DNA from: Prevotella sp.
Lineage (GTDB): Bacteria > Bacteroidota > Bacteroidia > Bacteroidales > Bacteroidaceae
NCBI GenBank assembly: GCA_021204905.1
Contig: JAJPYN010000019.1
Coordinates: 1-64,000, forward strand
Reading direction: 5' to 3'
DNA length: 64,000 nucleotides
Shown here piece after piece: positions 42,362 through 51,111 of the stretch. Both the position numbers and the translations under genes were made by a program. The stretch's first letter is position 1. The number at the start of each line of letters is the position of its first letter. The notes beneath the pieces were generated by a model that worked only from the letters and a program-made list of their open reading frames with translations, was not told where the DNA came from and did not search any database.

Positions 42362-43549
42362 TCATTTTATGCCGCGCTCGTTGAGTGCCTTCGCATACCG
42401 CCGTGCGTTCTGACGGTGCTCTTCGTAGGTGGCGGCAAAGTTGTGCGAACCGGAAAAGTCCTCTTTGGCACACATATATAAGTATTCGTGATGCTGCATA
42501 TCGAGTACCGCATCGATGTCTTTTGCCGCGGGGATGCTTATCGGTCCGGGCGGCAGACCGATGTTGCGATATGTGTTGTACGGCGAATCCACAGCCACAT
42601 CCTTGGCATAGATGCGTTTGGCGGCGAAGTTCTTAGTGGCGAATTTCACGGTCGGGTCGGCTTGCAGGGGCATCTCCGACTGCAAGCGATTATAGTAAAG
42701 CCCCGCTATGGTCGGTTTCTCGGCGTCGTTAGCGGTCTCTTCGCTGACGATGGATGCGAGTGTGATGACCTCCGCGGGCGAGAGTCTGAGATCCTGCGCC
42801 TTGCGTTGCCGCGCCACGTTCCAGAAGACGTCCGCCTCCGATTTCAGCCTGTCGAGCAGCCGGTCGGGGCTGATGTTCCAATACATCTCGTAGGTGTTGG
42901 GGATGATTATCGTGGAAATCGTGGCGGTGTCGCAACCGAAGCGTTCGCACAGGGCCGAATCTTTAAGAAGGCCAATTATAGTTGCGGAATCGGCCATCAG
43001 TTGGTTCGACACCACCGCGGCAAACTTGTCGAGCGTCCTCACCGAGGGGATGACAACCTTCACAGGCACCTGATTGCCGCGCCGCACGTTCCAGAAGAAC
43101 ACGAAGGTCGGGGTGTGCGGCCCCAGCAGGTACGCGCCGGTGTGAATGTTGCGTGCGTAACGGCCGTAGCGCGCGAGGATTTGAAAGCCGTGGATGCGCT
43201 TGTTGTCAGCGGCAATTGACACTTTCGCGAAAACCGAGTCGGCGGTGTCGTCGGCGTCGATATAAACCAACTGTTCGGCATCGCGGCGCGACAGGGCGCT
43301 GAAAAACGTGGCGTAGACGAGCGCGAGGATGAGCACAACGGCAGCGACAACGGCCGCCTTATAGCCGAGCGCCTTGTAGTCGCGCGGGGCCTTCGCCGGG
43401 GCGCTATCTTTCTGCAAAGCCTGCCGCGAATTATCTTTCTGCAAAGCCTGCCGCGAATTGTCTTTCTGAACAGTTTGCTGCGGATTATCTTTCTGCAAAC
43501 CCGTTTGAGAATTATCCTGTTGCATAATCTTTCGGGGATTATCTTGCAC
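42362..43549 (-). CDS. mltG: endolytic murein transglycosylase with N-terminal peptide repeats
   Basis: MltG/YceG family enzyme that cuts nascent glycan strands at the membrane. Of 395 residues, the first about 55 are a cytoplasmic tail built of 9-residue repeats (QKDNSRQAL type), followed by a membrane helix (YKAAVVAAVVLILALVYATF), a LysM-like region and the catalytic YceG domain: the Glu in LASIVSEETANDAEKPTIAG, LQADPTVKFA, DSPYNTYRNIGLPPGPI and YMCAKEDFSGSHNFAATYEE. The domain is intact. The repeat tail explains its extra length over the typical 340. Co-directional with glnS, 22 bp apart. Confidence 0.94.
   Translation of the reverse strand: MQDNPRKIMQQDNSQTGLQKDNPQQTVQKDNSRQALQKDNSRQALQKDSAPAKAPRDYKALGYKAAVVAAVVLILALVYATFFSALSRRDAEQLVYIDADDTADSVFAKVSIAADNKRIHGFQILARYGRYARNIHTGAYLLGPHTPTFVFFWNVRRGNQVPVKVVIPSVRTLDKFAAVVSNQLMADSATIIGLLKDSALCERFGCDTATISTIIIPNTYEMYWNISPDRLLDRLKSEADVFWNVARQRKAQDLRLSPAEVITLASIVSEETANDAEKPTIAGLYYNRLQSEMPLQADPTVKFATKNFAAKRIYAKDVAVDSPYNTYRNIGLPPGPISIPAAKDIDAVLDMQHHEYLYMCAKEDFSGSHNFAATYEEHRQNARRYAKALNERGIK
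43408..43549. repeat. 27-bp tandem repeat coding for the MltG tail
   Basis: Five units of 27 bp start at about 43408, 43435, 43462, 43489 and 43516; the first two are almost identical (CTTTCTGCAAAGCCTGCCGC) and later ones decay. The series even runs a few bases past the start codon. It encodes nine residues per unit, so unit gain or loss keeps frame. Confidence 0.85.
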
Positions 43550-43620
43550 AATCTTTTTTTTCGTTAAGCCGTTGCAAAATTAATTCAACCGCCGCGAACG
43601 GGCAAACAATTGCGCAAAGA

Positions 43621-43738
43621 TTATCTTAGTTGCTACTACGGCCCGAACCGGCGGCGCAGGCTGTTGACCGCGAATTAGATTCGGGTTCGTTTCAACGTCA
43701 GCGCAAACTGTTTCGCATTACAGTAGCAACAAAGATAA
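43621..43738. repeat. full-length 118-bp element with terminal inverted repeats (copy 9 of 9)
   Basis: Left end TTATCTTAGTTGCTACT and right end AGTAGCAACAAAGATAA (one mismatch). Its reverse complement aligns with 32032-32149, sharing GCGAAACAG, TTGCGCT, ACGTTGAAACGAACCCGAAT and TTCGCGGTCAAC blocks. It sits between divergent mltG and lon. Confidence 0.85.
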
Positions 43739-43760
43739 ACCTTTTTTAAGCCACAATTTG

Positions 43761-43791
43761 TTGCCTTTTTATTGCCTTTGCTTTACCTTTG
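43761..43791 (+). promoter_or_regulatory. Bacteroidetes-type promoter for lon
   Basis: TTG at 43761-43763, 20-nt spacer, TACCTTTG at 43784-43791; begins 23 bp after the 118-bp element. Leader about 48 nt. No CIRCE-like or other heat-shock operator was recognised. Confidence 0.55.
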
Positions 43792-43845
43792 CCTGACTTT
43801 TCAACCTTTTTGAAAAATACTTTTACAAAAACGAACGAAAGCATT

Positions 43846-46323
43846 ATGGGCAGGAACGCTAAGACCCCCTCAATACAGATGATTGCCGACTACGAAGGCG
43901 ACATCGACAACCTTATCGGCGGCGACGAGACGTTGGAGAAGATGCCGTTTCTCATCACGCGGAATATGGTGCTGTTTCCCGGCATCATCACTCCTATCCT
44001 CATCGGGCGTGCCCGCAGCCTCGCGCTTGTGGAGCATCTGAAAGAAAAGAGCAACGAGACCATCGCCATATTCTGCCAGAAAGACTCGACGATAGACAAC
44101 CCCGCGAAGAAAGACATCTACCCTTGCGGCGTATTCGGCAAGCTCGTGCGCATCATCGAAATGCCCGATACGAGCAACGTTACGGCAATTGTGCAAGGGC
44201 TGGGACGGTGCAGGATGACGAGCATGACCAAGCTGTCGCCCTACAACGAGGGATATGCTATGGGCTTGCCGGAGGTGTTGCCGCGCACGAATGCCGAGAA
44301 GAGCACCTACTCGATGGCTATTGCCGACCTGCGCGAGGTGGTAACCGATTTCGTCAAAAAGAACGACGAGATGCCCAACGAGAGCCTTATCGCGATGAAC
44401 AACATCCGCAACGAGACGCTCGCACTTAACTTCGTGTGCACCAATATGAACTTTTCCGCCGCGGAGAAAGCCGACCTCTTGGAGACCACGTCGATGCAAG
44501 AGAGGGTGATGAAAACGCTGCGGCTGATGAACCGCGACGTACAACTGCTCGAGCTGAGGCAGGAGATACGCAGCAAGACACGTGAGGATCTCGACGAGCA
44601 GCAGCGGGAATACTTCCTCCAACAGCAGATAAAAAACATCAAGGAAGAGCTGTCGGGCGGCGAGGGCAGTCCCGAACATGCAGAGCTTTTGAAGAAGGCC
44701 GAGAAGAAGAAATGGAACGACGAGACGCGCGATTTGTTCCTTAAAGAACTGGACAAGCTCGACACTTACAACGCGCAAAGTCCCGAATACGCCATCCAAC
44801 TCAACTATCTCGAACAGCTTGTATCTCTGCCTTGGAACGAGTTTACCAAGGATGACCTCGACCTTGCGCGTGCCAGACGCATCCTCGACCGCGACCATTA
44901 CGGCATGCAAAAGGTGAAGGAGCGCATACTCGAATATATCGCCGTGTTGAAGTTGCGCTCCGATTTGAAAGCGCCGATACTGTGCCTCTACGGTCCTCCG
45001 GGCGTGGGCAAGACCTCGCTCGGAAAGAGTATTGCCACGGCGATGAAGCGGAAATACGTGCGCATGTCGTTGGGCGGCGTGCACGACGAGAGTGAGATTC
45101 GCGGACACAGACGTACATACGTGGGAGCCATGCCGGGACGTATAATAAAGAACATTCAGAAGGCGGGCTCGTCGAATCCCGTCTTTATCCTCGACGAGAT
45201 AGACAAAGTGTCGCAGGCAACGTTGCAGGGCGACCCGTCGTCAGCTTTGCTTGAGGTGCTCGACCCGGAACAAAACAACAGCTTCCACGACAACTATCTC
45301 GACATAGATTACGACCTCTCGAATGTCCTGTTTATTGCCACAGCCAACGATCTCGGTGCCATCCCGCGCCCTCTCTTGGACCGTATGGAAGTGATTGAAC
45401 TGTCGGGATACATCACCGAAGAGAAGATCGAGATAGCCAAGCGCCACCTTATCCCGCGCGAATTGAAGAACAACGGCATAGACAATACCGACTACAAGAT
45501 AAAGTTCAACAAAGATTCTCTGGAGAAAATCATAGAACGCTACACCCGTGAAAGCGGCGTCCGCCAGCTCGAGAAGCAGATTGGCAAGTGCATGCGGCGT
45601 ATCGCGTTCAAGATTGCGAGTGAGGAGGAGGTGTCGACGAGCATCACTGCGGCGGAGATAGAACCGCTGTTGGGCAAGCCGCCGTTCTACCGCGACATCT
45701 ATCAGGGCAACGATTACGCGGGCGTAGTAACGGGCTTGGCGTGGACCAGTGTCGGCGGCGAGATACTCTTTATAGAGACTTCGCTCAGCCAAGGCAAGCC
45801 CGGAAAGCTGACGCTGACAGGCAATTTGGGCGACGTGATGAAAGAAAGCGCCGTCATTGCATTGGAGTATATCAAGGCGCACATCGACATCTTGGGCGTC
45901 GACTACCGCATTTTCGAGCAGTGGAACATCCACATCCACGTCCCCGAAGGTGCCACGCCGAAAGACGGACCCTCGGCAGGCATAACGATTGCGACGTCGA
46001 TTGCCTCGGCACTGACCCAGCGGAAAGTGAGGAAAAACACGGCTATGACAGGAGAAATCACATTGCGCGGCAAGGTCTTACCCGTCGGCGGAATAAAAGA
46101 GAAGATACTTGCGGCGAAACGCTCCGGCATAACAGACATCCTCCTTTGTAAGGACAACCGCAAGGACATCGAGGAAATTCCCGACATCTATCTTAAGGGC
46201 GTAACGTTCCGGTACGTGGAGAACGTGCGGGAAGTGCTCGACTTTGCCCTCACCAACGAGAAGGTGAAAGATGCCGTGGAGTTCAAGATAACCGAGCCGG
46301 AGAAGCAGGAAAAGCGGGCGTGA
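43846..46323 (+). CDS. lon: ATP-dependent Lon protease
   Basis: AAA+ serine protease for damaged and regulatory proteins, 825 residues from MGRNAKTPSIQMIADYEGDI (43846); the frame extends to 43789 but that start would lie inside the promoter. The N-terminal substrate domain is EKMPFLITRNMVLFPGIITP. The ATPase has Walker A in YGPPGVGKTSLGKSIATA and Walker B FILDEIDKVS. The protease has the catalytic Ser in PKDGPSAGITIATSIA and Lys in VGGIKEKILAAKRSGI. First gene of a tight lon-tgt-lptG-helicase series with gaps of 7-10 bp. Confidence 0.97.
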   Translation: MGRNAKTPSIQMIADYEGDIDNLIGGDETLEKMPFLITRNMVLFPGIITPILIGRARSLALVEHLKEKSNETIAIFCQKDSTIDNPAKKDIYPCGVFGKLVRIIEMPDTSNVTAIVQGLGRCRMTSMTKLSPYNEGYAMGLPEVLPRTNAEKSTYSMAIADLREVVTDFVKKNDEMPNESLIAMNNIRNETLALNFVCTNMNFSAAEKADLLETTSMQERVMKTLRLMNRDVQLLELRQEIRSKTREDLDEQQREYFLQQQIKNIKEELSGGEGSPEHAELLKKAEKKKWNDETRDLFLKELDKLDTYNAQSPEYAIQLNYLEQLVSLPWNEFTKDDLDLARARRILDRDHYGMQKVKERILEYIAVLKLRSDLKAPILCLYGPPGVGKTSLGKSIATAMKRKYVRMSLGGVHDESEIRGHRRTYVGAMPGRIIKNIQKAGSSNPVFILDEIDKVSQATLQGDPSSALLEVLDPEQNNSFHDNYLDIDYDLSNVLFIATANDLGAIPRPLLDRMEVIELSGYITEEKIEIAKRHLIPRELKNNGIDNTDYKIKFNKDSLEKIIERYTRESGVRQLEKQIGKCMRRIAFKIASEEEVSTSITAAEIEPLLGKPPFYRDIYQGNDYAGVVTGLAWTSVGGEILFIETSLSQGKPGKLTLTGNLGDVMKESAVIALEYIKAHIDILGVDYRIFEQWNIHIHVPEGATPKDGPSAGITIATSIASALTQRKVRKNTAMTGEITLRGKVLPVGGIKEKILAAKRSGITDILLCKDNRKDIEEIPDIYLKGVTFRYVENVREVLDFALTNEKVKDAVEFKITEPEKQEKRA

Positions 46324-46333
46324 GCGGCGTTTA

Positions 46334-47461
46334 ATGACGTTTGAAATACAACATACCGACGCGCAAAGCGATGCCCGGGCAGGACTAATCACCACCTCGC
46401 ACGGACAGATAACAACACCTATCTTTATGCCCGTCGGCACATGCGGCTCGGTGAAAGCCGTACATTGGCGCGAGCTGACAGAGCAAATAAAGGCGCAAAT
46501 CATACTCGGCAACACCTACCACCTCTACCTCCGCCCCGGGCTCGACATACTTCGCGCGGCGGGCGGACTGCATTCGTTCACGGGTTGGGATAAGCCGATA
46601 CTGACCGACAGCGGCGGTTTTCAGGTCTTTTCGTTGACCGGAATACGCAAATTAACGGAGGAGGGATGCGAGTTCCGCTCACATATCGACGGCTCAAAAC
46701 TGTTCTTCTCTCCGGAGAACGTCATCGACACGGAGCGCGTAATCGGAGCTGACATCATGATGGCGTTCGACGAATGCCCGCCGGGAGAGAGCGATTACGG
46801 CTATGCGAAGAAAAGTCTGGGGCTCACGCAGCGATGGCTCGACCGCTGCGTAAAGCACTTCTCGGAGACCCGACCGCTATATGGCTACGACCAATGTCTG
46901 TTCCCGATAGTTCAGGGATGCAAGTATAAAGACCTCAGGATTGAAGCTGCGAAGCACGTGGCTGATATAAATGCCGACGGCAACGCTATCGGCGGATTGG
47001 CTGTCGGCGAACCTGTGGAGGTGATGTACGAGATGATTGAAACGGTCAACGATATTCTCCCGAAGGACAAGCCGCGATATCTGATGGGGGTCGGCACGCC
47101 GCAGAACATCCTCGAAAGCATAGCGCGCGGCGTGGATATGTTTGATTGTGTGATGCCCACACGTAACGGCAGGAACGCGATGTTGTTCACGTATGACGGC
47201 ACAATGAATATGCTCAACAAGAAGTGGGAGGACGATTTCAGCCCCATAGACCCCGGCGGCTGCGAGACGGACAGGGGCTGTACGAAGGCTTATCTCCACC
47301 ATCTGTTCAAGGCGCAGGAGCTGTTGGCGATGCAGATAGCGTCGATCCACAACCTCGCGTTCTACCTACGGCTCGTCGGCGACGCACGCGGGCATATCAT
47401 CAAAGGCGACTTTGTGAGTTGGAAAGACAGTGTAATAGGTAATCTCGACCGAAGATTATAA
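46334..47461 (+). CDS. tgt: queuine/preQ1 tRNA-guanine transglycosylase
   Basis: Exchanges G34 of tRNAs for Asp, Asn, His and Tyr with preQ1 on the way to queuosine. The 375-residue barrel has LTDSGGFQVFSL (nucleophile-side Asp region), IMMAFDECPPGESDYGYAKK, GGLAVGEPVEVMYEMIE and LPKDKPRYLMGVGTPQNILE. In place of the canonical zinc motif CxCxxC before AYLHH, it has GGCETDRGCTKAYLHHLF, so only two of three Cys are evident. Starts 10 bp after lon and ends 7 bp before lptG. Confidence 0.95.
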   Translation: MTFEIQHTDAQSDARAGLITTSHGQITTPIFMPVGTCGSVKAVHWRELTEQIKAQIILGNTYHLYLRPGLDILRAAGGLHSFTGWDKPILTDSGGFQVFSLTGIRKLTEEGCEFRSHIDGSKLFFSPENVIDTERVIGADIMMAFDECPPGESDYGYAKKSLGLTQRWLDRCVKHFSETRPLYGYDQCLFPIVQGCKYKDLRIEAAKHVADINADGNAIGGLAVGEPVEVMYEMIETVNDILPKDKPRYLMGVGTPQNILESIARGVDMFDCVMPTRNGRNAMLFTYDGTMNMLNKKWEDDFSPIDPGGCETDRGCTKAYLHHLFKAQELLAMQIASIHNLAFYLRLVGDARGHIIKGDFVSWKDSVIGNLDRRL

Positions 47462-47468
47462 AAGGCTG

Positions 47469-48677
47469 ATGGCAAGTTTCAAACGGACAATGAAGAGGCG
47501 GCGGATGCGCGTGTGCAGGGCTTTTGCGCCGCTCGGGCGCTTCTTCCGCCGTTGGTTCGGGTGGTTGCGCTACGCCAATCCCTTCCGTTACATCAAGCGT
47601 ATCGACCGCTATATCATCGCCAAATTCATCGGCACGTATGTCCTGTCCATAGTTCTCATCATCGGCATAGCCATAGTGTTCGACATCAACGAGAACATCT
47701 CGAAGTTCACGCAGTACCACGCGCCGCTCAACGCAATAGTGTTCGACTATTACGCTAATTTCGTCCCCTACTTTGCCAACCTCTTTTCCGCCCTCTTCGT
47801 CTTCATCTCCGTCATCTTCTTCACGTCGAAATTAGCGGGCAACTCCGAGATTATCGCGATGCTTGCGGCGGGAATTTCGTTCCGCAGACTCCTCCGCCCG
47901 TATATGCTCTCCTGCGTTCTCATCTCGTCATTAGCGTTTTATCTCTCCGCCTACGTCATACCGCACGGCACGATAATCCGTATGAATTTCGAAGCGATGT
48001 ATAAGAACAGCAAGACCGTAACGGCGGCGGACAACATACAATTGCAGGTGGAAAACGGCGTGATAGCTTATATGCAGCACTACGACAACCGCACCAAGCA
48101 GGGCTACGGCTTCTCCCTTGACAAGTTTGAAAACAAGAAATTAGTCAGCCATCTCACGGCAACGCACATCCAATACGACACCATCAGCGACTCGAAATTC
48201 CACTGGACGCTCTCCAACTGGAAAATTCGCGAGATGCGCAGCCTCAGGGAAAAGATAACGAGCGGTATGAAACGCGACACCCTCATACAAATGGAGCCGA
48301 TGGACCTCGTCTACTCCAAAGGGCAGCAAGAGACGTTCACCAGCTCCGAACTCAAAGATTACATCTCGAAGCAGGTATCGCGCGGCAGCGGCAATGTCGT
48401 GCAATACCAAGTGGAATACCACAAGCGCATAGCGTCATCGTTCGCCTCGTTCATCCTCACAATCATCGGCGTGTCGCTCTCCTCGTGGAAGCGCAAGGGC
48501 GGAATGGGTATGTATCTCGGCATCGGACTGGCGCTCTCGTTCACTTATATCATGCTGCAGACCGTCTCCGCGACATTCGCCATAAACGCCGGAATGCCGC
48601 CCGTGATTGCCGCGTGGATACCAAACATCCTCTTTGCAATAGTGGCGTACGGCTGCTATCGTCATGCCCCGAATTAA
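47469..48677 (+). CDS. LPS export permease (LptF/LptG, YjgP/YjgQ family)
   Basis: A 402-residue inner-membrane subunit of the LptB2FG transporter that extracts LPS or lipooligosaccharide. After a basic N-terminus (MASFKRTMKRRRMRVCRAFA) it has RIDRYIIAKFIGTYVLSIVL, two further helices before about residue 150, a periplasmic beta-jellyroll of about 160 residues, and three C-terminal helices (FILTIIGVSLSSWKRKGGMG). This is the family layout. Whether it is F or G cannot be told. Part of the lon-tgt series, 9 bp before the helicase gene. Confidence 0.92.
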   Translation: MASFKRTMKRRRMRVCRAFAPLGRFFRRWFGWLRYANPFRYIKRIDRYIIAKFIGTYVLSIVLIIGIAIVFDINENISKFTQYHAPLNAIVFDYYANFVPYFANLFSALFVFISVIFFTSKLAGNSEIIAMLAAGISFRRLLRPYMLSCVLISSLAFYLSAYVIPHGTIIRMNFEAMYKNSKTVTAADNIQLQVENGVIAYMQHYDNRTKQGYGFSLDKFENKKLVSHLTATHIQYDTISDSKFHWTLSNWKIREMRSLREKITSGMKRDTLIQMEPMDLVYSKGQQETFTSSELKDYISKQVSRGSGNVVQYQVEYHKRIASSFASFILTIIGVSLSSWKRKGGMGMYLGIGLALSFTYIMLQTVSATFAINAGMPPVIAAWIPNILFAIVAYGCYRHAPN

Positions 48678-48686
48678 AAGAAAAAT

Positions 48687-49961
48687 ATGAAATTTGAAGA
48701 ATTAGACCTAAGTGACAATATCCTCGATGCCCTTTGGGATATGAATTTCGAGGATTGCACCCCCATTCAGGAGGCTTGTATCCCCGTCATTCTCGACCAT
48801 CGCGACGTCATCGGCATAGCGCAGACGGGCACGGGCAAGACCGCAGCCTATCTCCTTCCCGTACTTTCGATGCTCGACACCGGCGATTACCCCGACGACA
48901 CGATAAACTGCGTCGTGATGTCGCCTACACGCGAGCTCGCACGGCAGATAGATCAGGCGATGCAGGGCTTCGGCTATTACCTGCCCGAAGTGAGTTCTTT
49001 GGCGGTCTACGGGGGTAACGACGGCGTGCGCTTCGACCAGGAGACAAAGGCGATGCGCACAGGTGCGGACATGCTGATTGCCACGCCGGGACGACTGATA
49101 AGCCACAAGCAGATAGGCAATCTCGACCTTTCGCGATGCTCGTTCTTCATCCTCGACGAGGCTGACCGTATGCTCGACATGGGCTTCTACGACGATATTA
49201 TGACCATCGCAGCCGACCTGCCGAAGACCTGCCAGGTACTTATGTTCTCCGCAACAATGCCTCCGAAGATAGAGGCACTTGCCAAGAAACTGCTCAAGAA
49301 CCCCGCGCTGGTGAAGCTCGCCGTGAGCAAACCGGCGGAGAAAATACGGCAGAGCGCGTTCGTATGCTACGAGGGGCAGAAACTGAAAATCATACGCCAC
49401 ATCTTCTCCGAACACGAGCTGCGCCGCGTACTCATATTTTGCGGCAAGAAAAACAAGGTGAAAGAGGTCGCGCGCGAATTATACCGGATGAAGATGAACT
49501 GCGGAGAGATGCACTCCGACCTCAGCCAAGCCGAGCGCGACGAGATGATGTACCGCTTCAAAAGCGGACGTATCGACGTGCTCGTAGCCACCGACATCCT
49601 CTCGCGCGGCATAGATATTGACGACATCCAAGTGGTGATCAACTACGACGTACCCCACGACGTGGAGGACTATATCCACCGTATCGGGCGCACGGCACGC
49701 GCGGAAAAGGACGGCGTGGCGATAACCCTCGTCTCGCAAACCGACATCTTCTACTTCAAGAAAATCGAGCAGTTCCTCGACAAAACCATTCAGAAGAACC
49801 CCCTTCCGCCCGACCTCGGAGACGCACCCGACTATTCAGGCTCCGCACGCCCGCCCAAGCCCGCACGGGGCCGCCGTTCTCGCAAGCCCGGCGCAAAACA
49901 TTCCTCCAAACGCTCCGGCAAACGCTCAGGCAACAAGCCGAAAAAGCAAGCCTCGTCTTAA
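48687..49961 (+). CDS. DEAD-box RNA helicase
   Basis: A 424-residue ATP-dependent RNA helicase. Motifs in order: Q motif MNFEDCTPIQEACIP, I AQTGTGKTAAYLLPV, Ia SPTRELARQ, Ib TPGRL, II ILDEADRMLDMGF, III FSATMP, IV LIFCGKKNK, V VLVATDILSRGIDIDD and VI YIHRIGRTARA. The tail from about 375 is basic and Ser/Pro-rich (RGRRSRKPGAKHSSKRSGKR), probably for RNA binding. It resembles RhlE-type enzymes that assist ribosome assembly or RNA turnover. Last gene of the lon series; convergent with the efflux operon. Confidence 0.95.
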   Translation: MKFEELDLSDNILDALWDMNFEDCTPIQEACIPVILDHRDVIGIAQTGTGKTAAYLLPVLSMLDTGDYPDDTINCVVMSPTRELARQIDQAMQGFGYYLPEVSSLAVYGGNDGVRFDQETKAMRTGADMLIATPGRLISHKQIGNLDLSRCSFFILDEADRMLDMGFYDDIMTIAADLPKTCQVLMFSATMPPKIEALAKKLLKNPALVKLAVSKPAEKIRQSAFVCYEGQKLKIIRHIFSEHELRRVLIFCGKKNKVKEVARELYRMKMNCGEMHSDLSQAERDEMMYRFKSGRIDVLVATDILSRGIDIDDIQVVINYDVPHDVEDYIHRIGRTARAEKDGVAITLVSQTDIFYFKKIEQFLDKTIQKNPLPPDLGDAPDYSGSARPPKPARGRRSRKPGAKHSSKRSGKRSGNKPKKQASS

Positions 49962-50015
49962 TTTAAAAAGCAGGCTTTCCCTTAATTCAAACAAGCCTAA
50001 TCTTAATTCAGAATC
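49955..50015. repeat. short CTTAATTyAAA repeats between convergent genes
   Basis: Three to four copies of a CTTAATT(T/C)A unit spaced about 20-25 bp, overlapping an AGGCTT ... AAGCCT inverted pair. The latter might act as a weak bidirectional terminator. Confidence 0.4.
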
Positions 50016-51111
50016 AACTCTTCTTGCGGTAGCTCAGGACAGCCCAGAAGTCCATTATAAACGCGAAGAGACATAGGGCGAGGGTCTGCGGGAGGATGTC
50101 GGAGAGGGTGCCGCCGCGCACAAAGACGGTGCGCATAGCGTCGATGTAATACCTCACGGGAAGGAATAGCGTAACGGTCTGCGCCCAGTTCGGCATACTG
50201 CTTATCGGCGTGAACAGTCCGCTCAAGAGCATCATGCACACCACGAAAAACCAGATCACGAAGATTGCCTGCTGCATCGTGTCGCTGTAATTCGACACTA
50301 TCAGTCCCATCCCGCTGAATATCAGAGCGAGCAGGATGGAGATGAGATAAATCAAAAGGATATTTCCCGCAGGCACAATGCCGTAGACGAGCCACGAAAG
50401 AACGAGGCAAGCGCTCAACACAATTATGCCAATCGCCCAATAAGGGATGAGTTTGGCGATGATGAAAGCGAAACGGCTCACGGGCGTAACGTTGATTTGT
50501 TCTATCGTTCCCGCCTCTTTTTCGCCCACGATATTCAGCGCGGGGAGGAAGCCGCACAACATCATCATCAGGATAGACATTAGCGCGGGAATCATAAACA
50601 CCTTGTAGTTGAGGTGCTTGTTGTAGAGGCTGAGCGTCGAGAAAGTTATTGCAGAGGCTGTGTTTACCGGCAGGCGGACTACATCGGAGATATTTTGCGT
50701 GATGACGGACGTAACATACGACGCGCCGAGCGAGCCTTTCGTACCGTTCACGGCGTTAGCTGCGACAAGCACCGGCGGCAACTTTCCGCGAGTAATATCT
50801 TTTTCATAGTCCTGCGGGATCTCCACGATGAGGTCGACTGCGGTCGTCTCGATGTCTTTCAGAGCAACGGAATAACTGTCGCGCATGCCCTTGAACACGA
50901 AATGGGAGTTGCGGCTGATGCGGTCGGTAAGGCGGCGCGAGACAGGCGAGCAGTCGTTGTCAACCACGACCACGTTGATGTTGTCCACCTCCATATCCAT
51001 CACCCACGGCATCACGCACATAATCATAATGGGGAAAACAATGACCAGCCTCGGCAGGAAACTGTTCCTCCGAAACTGTATAAGCTCTTTTCGTATCAGC
51101 GTCCCAATCAT
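50014..51111 (-). CDS. ABC-2 type permease (YbhR/YhhJ-like)
   Basis: A 365-residue membrane subunit of an ABC exporter. One N-terminal helix (LPRLVIVFPIMIMCVMPWVM), a large periplasmic domain of about 140 residues, then five C-terminal helices with the ABC-2 signature region FAFIIAKLIPYWAIGIIVLS. Its start overlaps the stop of the next permease gene by 4 bp (51108-51111), so translation is coupled. The pair forms the membrane channel with the dual ATPase upstream. Last gene of the five-gene operon. Confidence 0.93.
   Translation of the reverse strand: MIGTLIRKELIQFRRNSFLPRLVIVFPIMIMCVMPWVMDMEVDNINVVVVDNDCSPVSRRLTDRISRNSHFVFKGMRDSYSVALKDIETTAVDLIVEIPQDYEKDITRGKLPPVLVAANAVNGTKGSLGASYVTSVITQNISDVVRLPVNTASAITFSTLSLYNKHLNYKVFMIPALMSILMMMLCGFLPALNIVGEKEAGTIEQINVTPVSRFAFIIAKLIPYWAIGIIVLSACLVLSWLVYGIVPAGNILLIYLISILLALIFSGMGLIVSNYSDTMQQAIFVIWFFVVCMMLLSGLFTPISSMPNWAQTVTLFLPVRYYIDAMRTVFVRGGTLSDILPQTLALCLFAFIMDFWAVLSYRKKS

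Noticed and set aside
43870..45108. 412-codon minus-strand frame opposite lon
   Set aside because: Antisense shadow of the Lon gene with no domain support.
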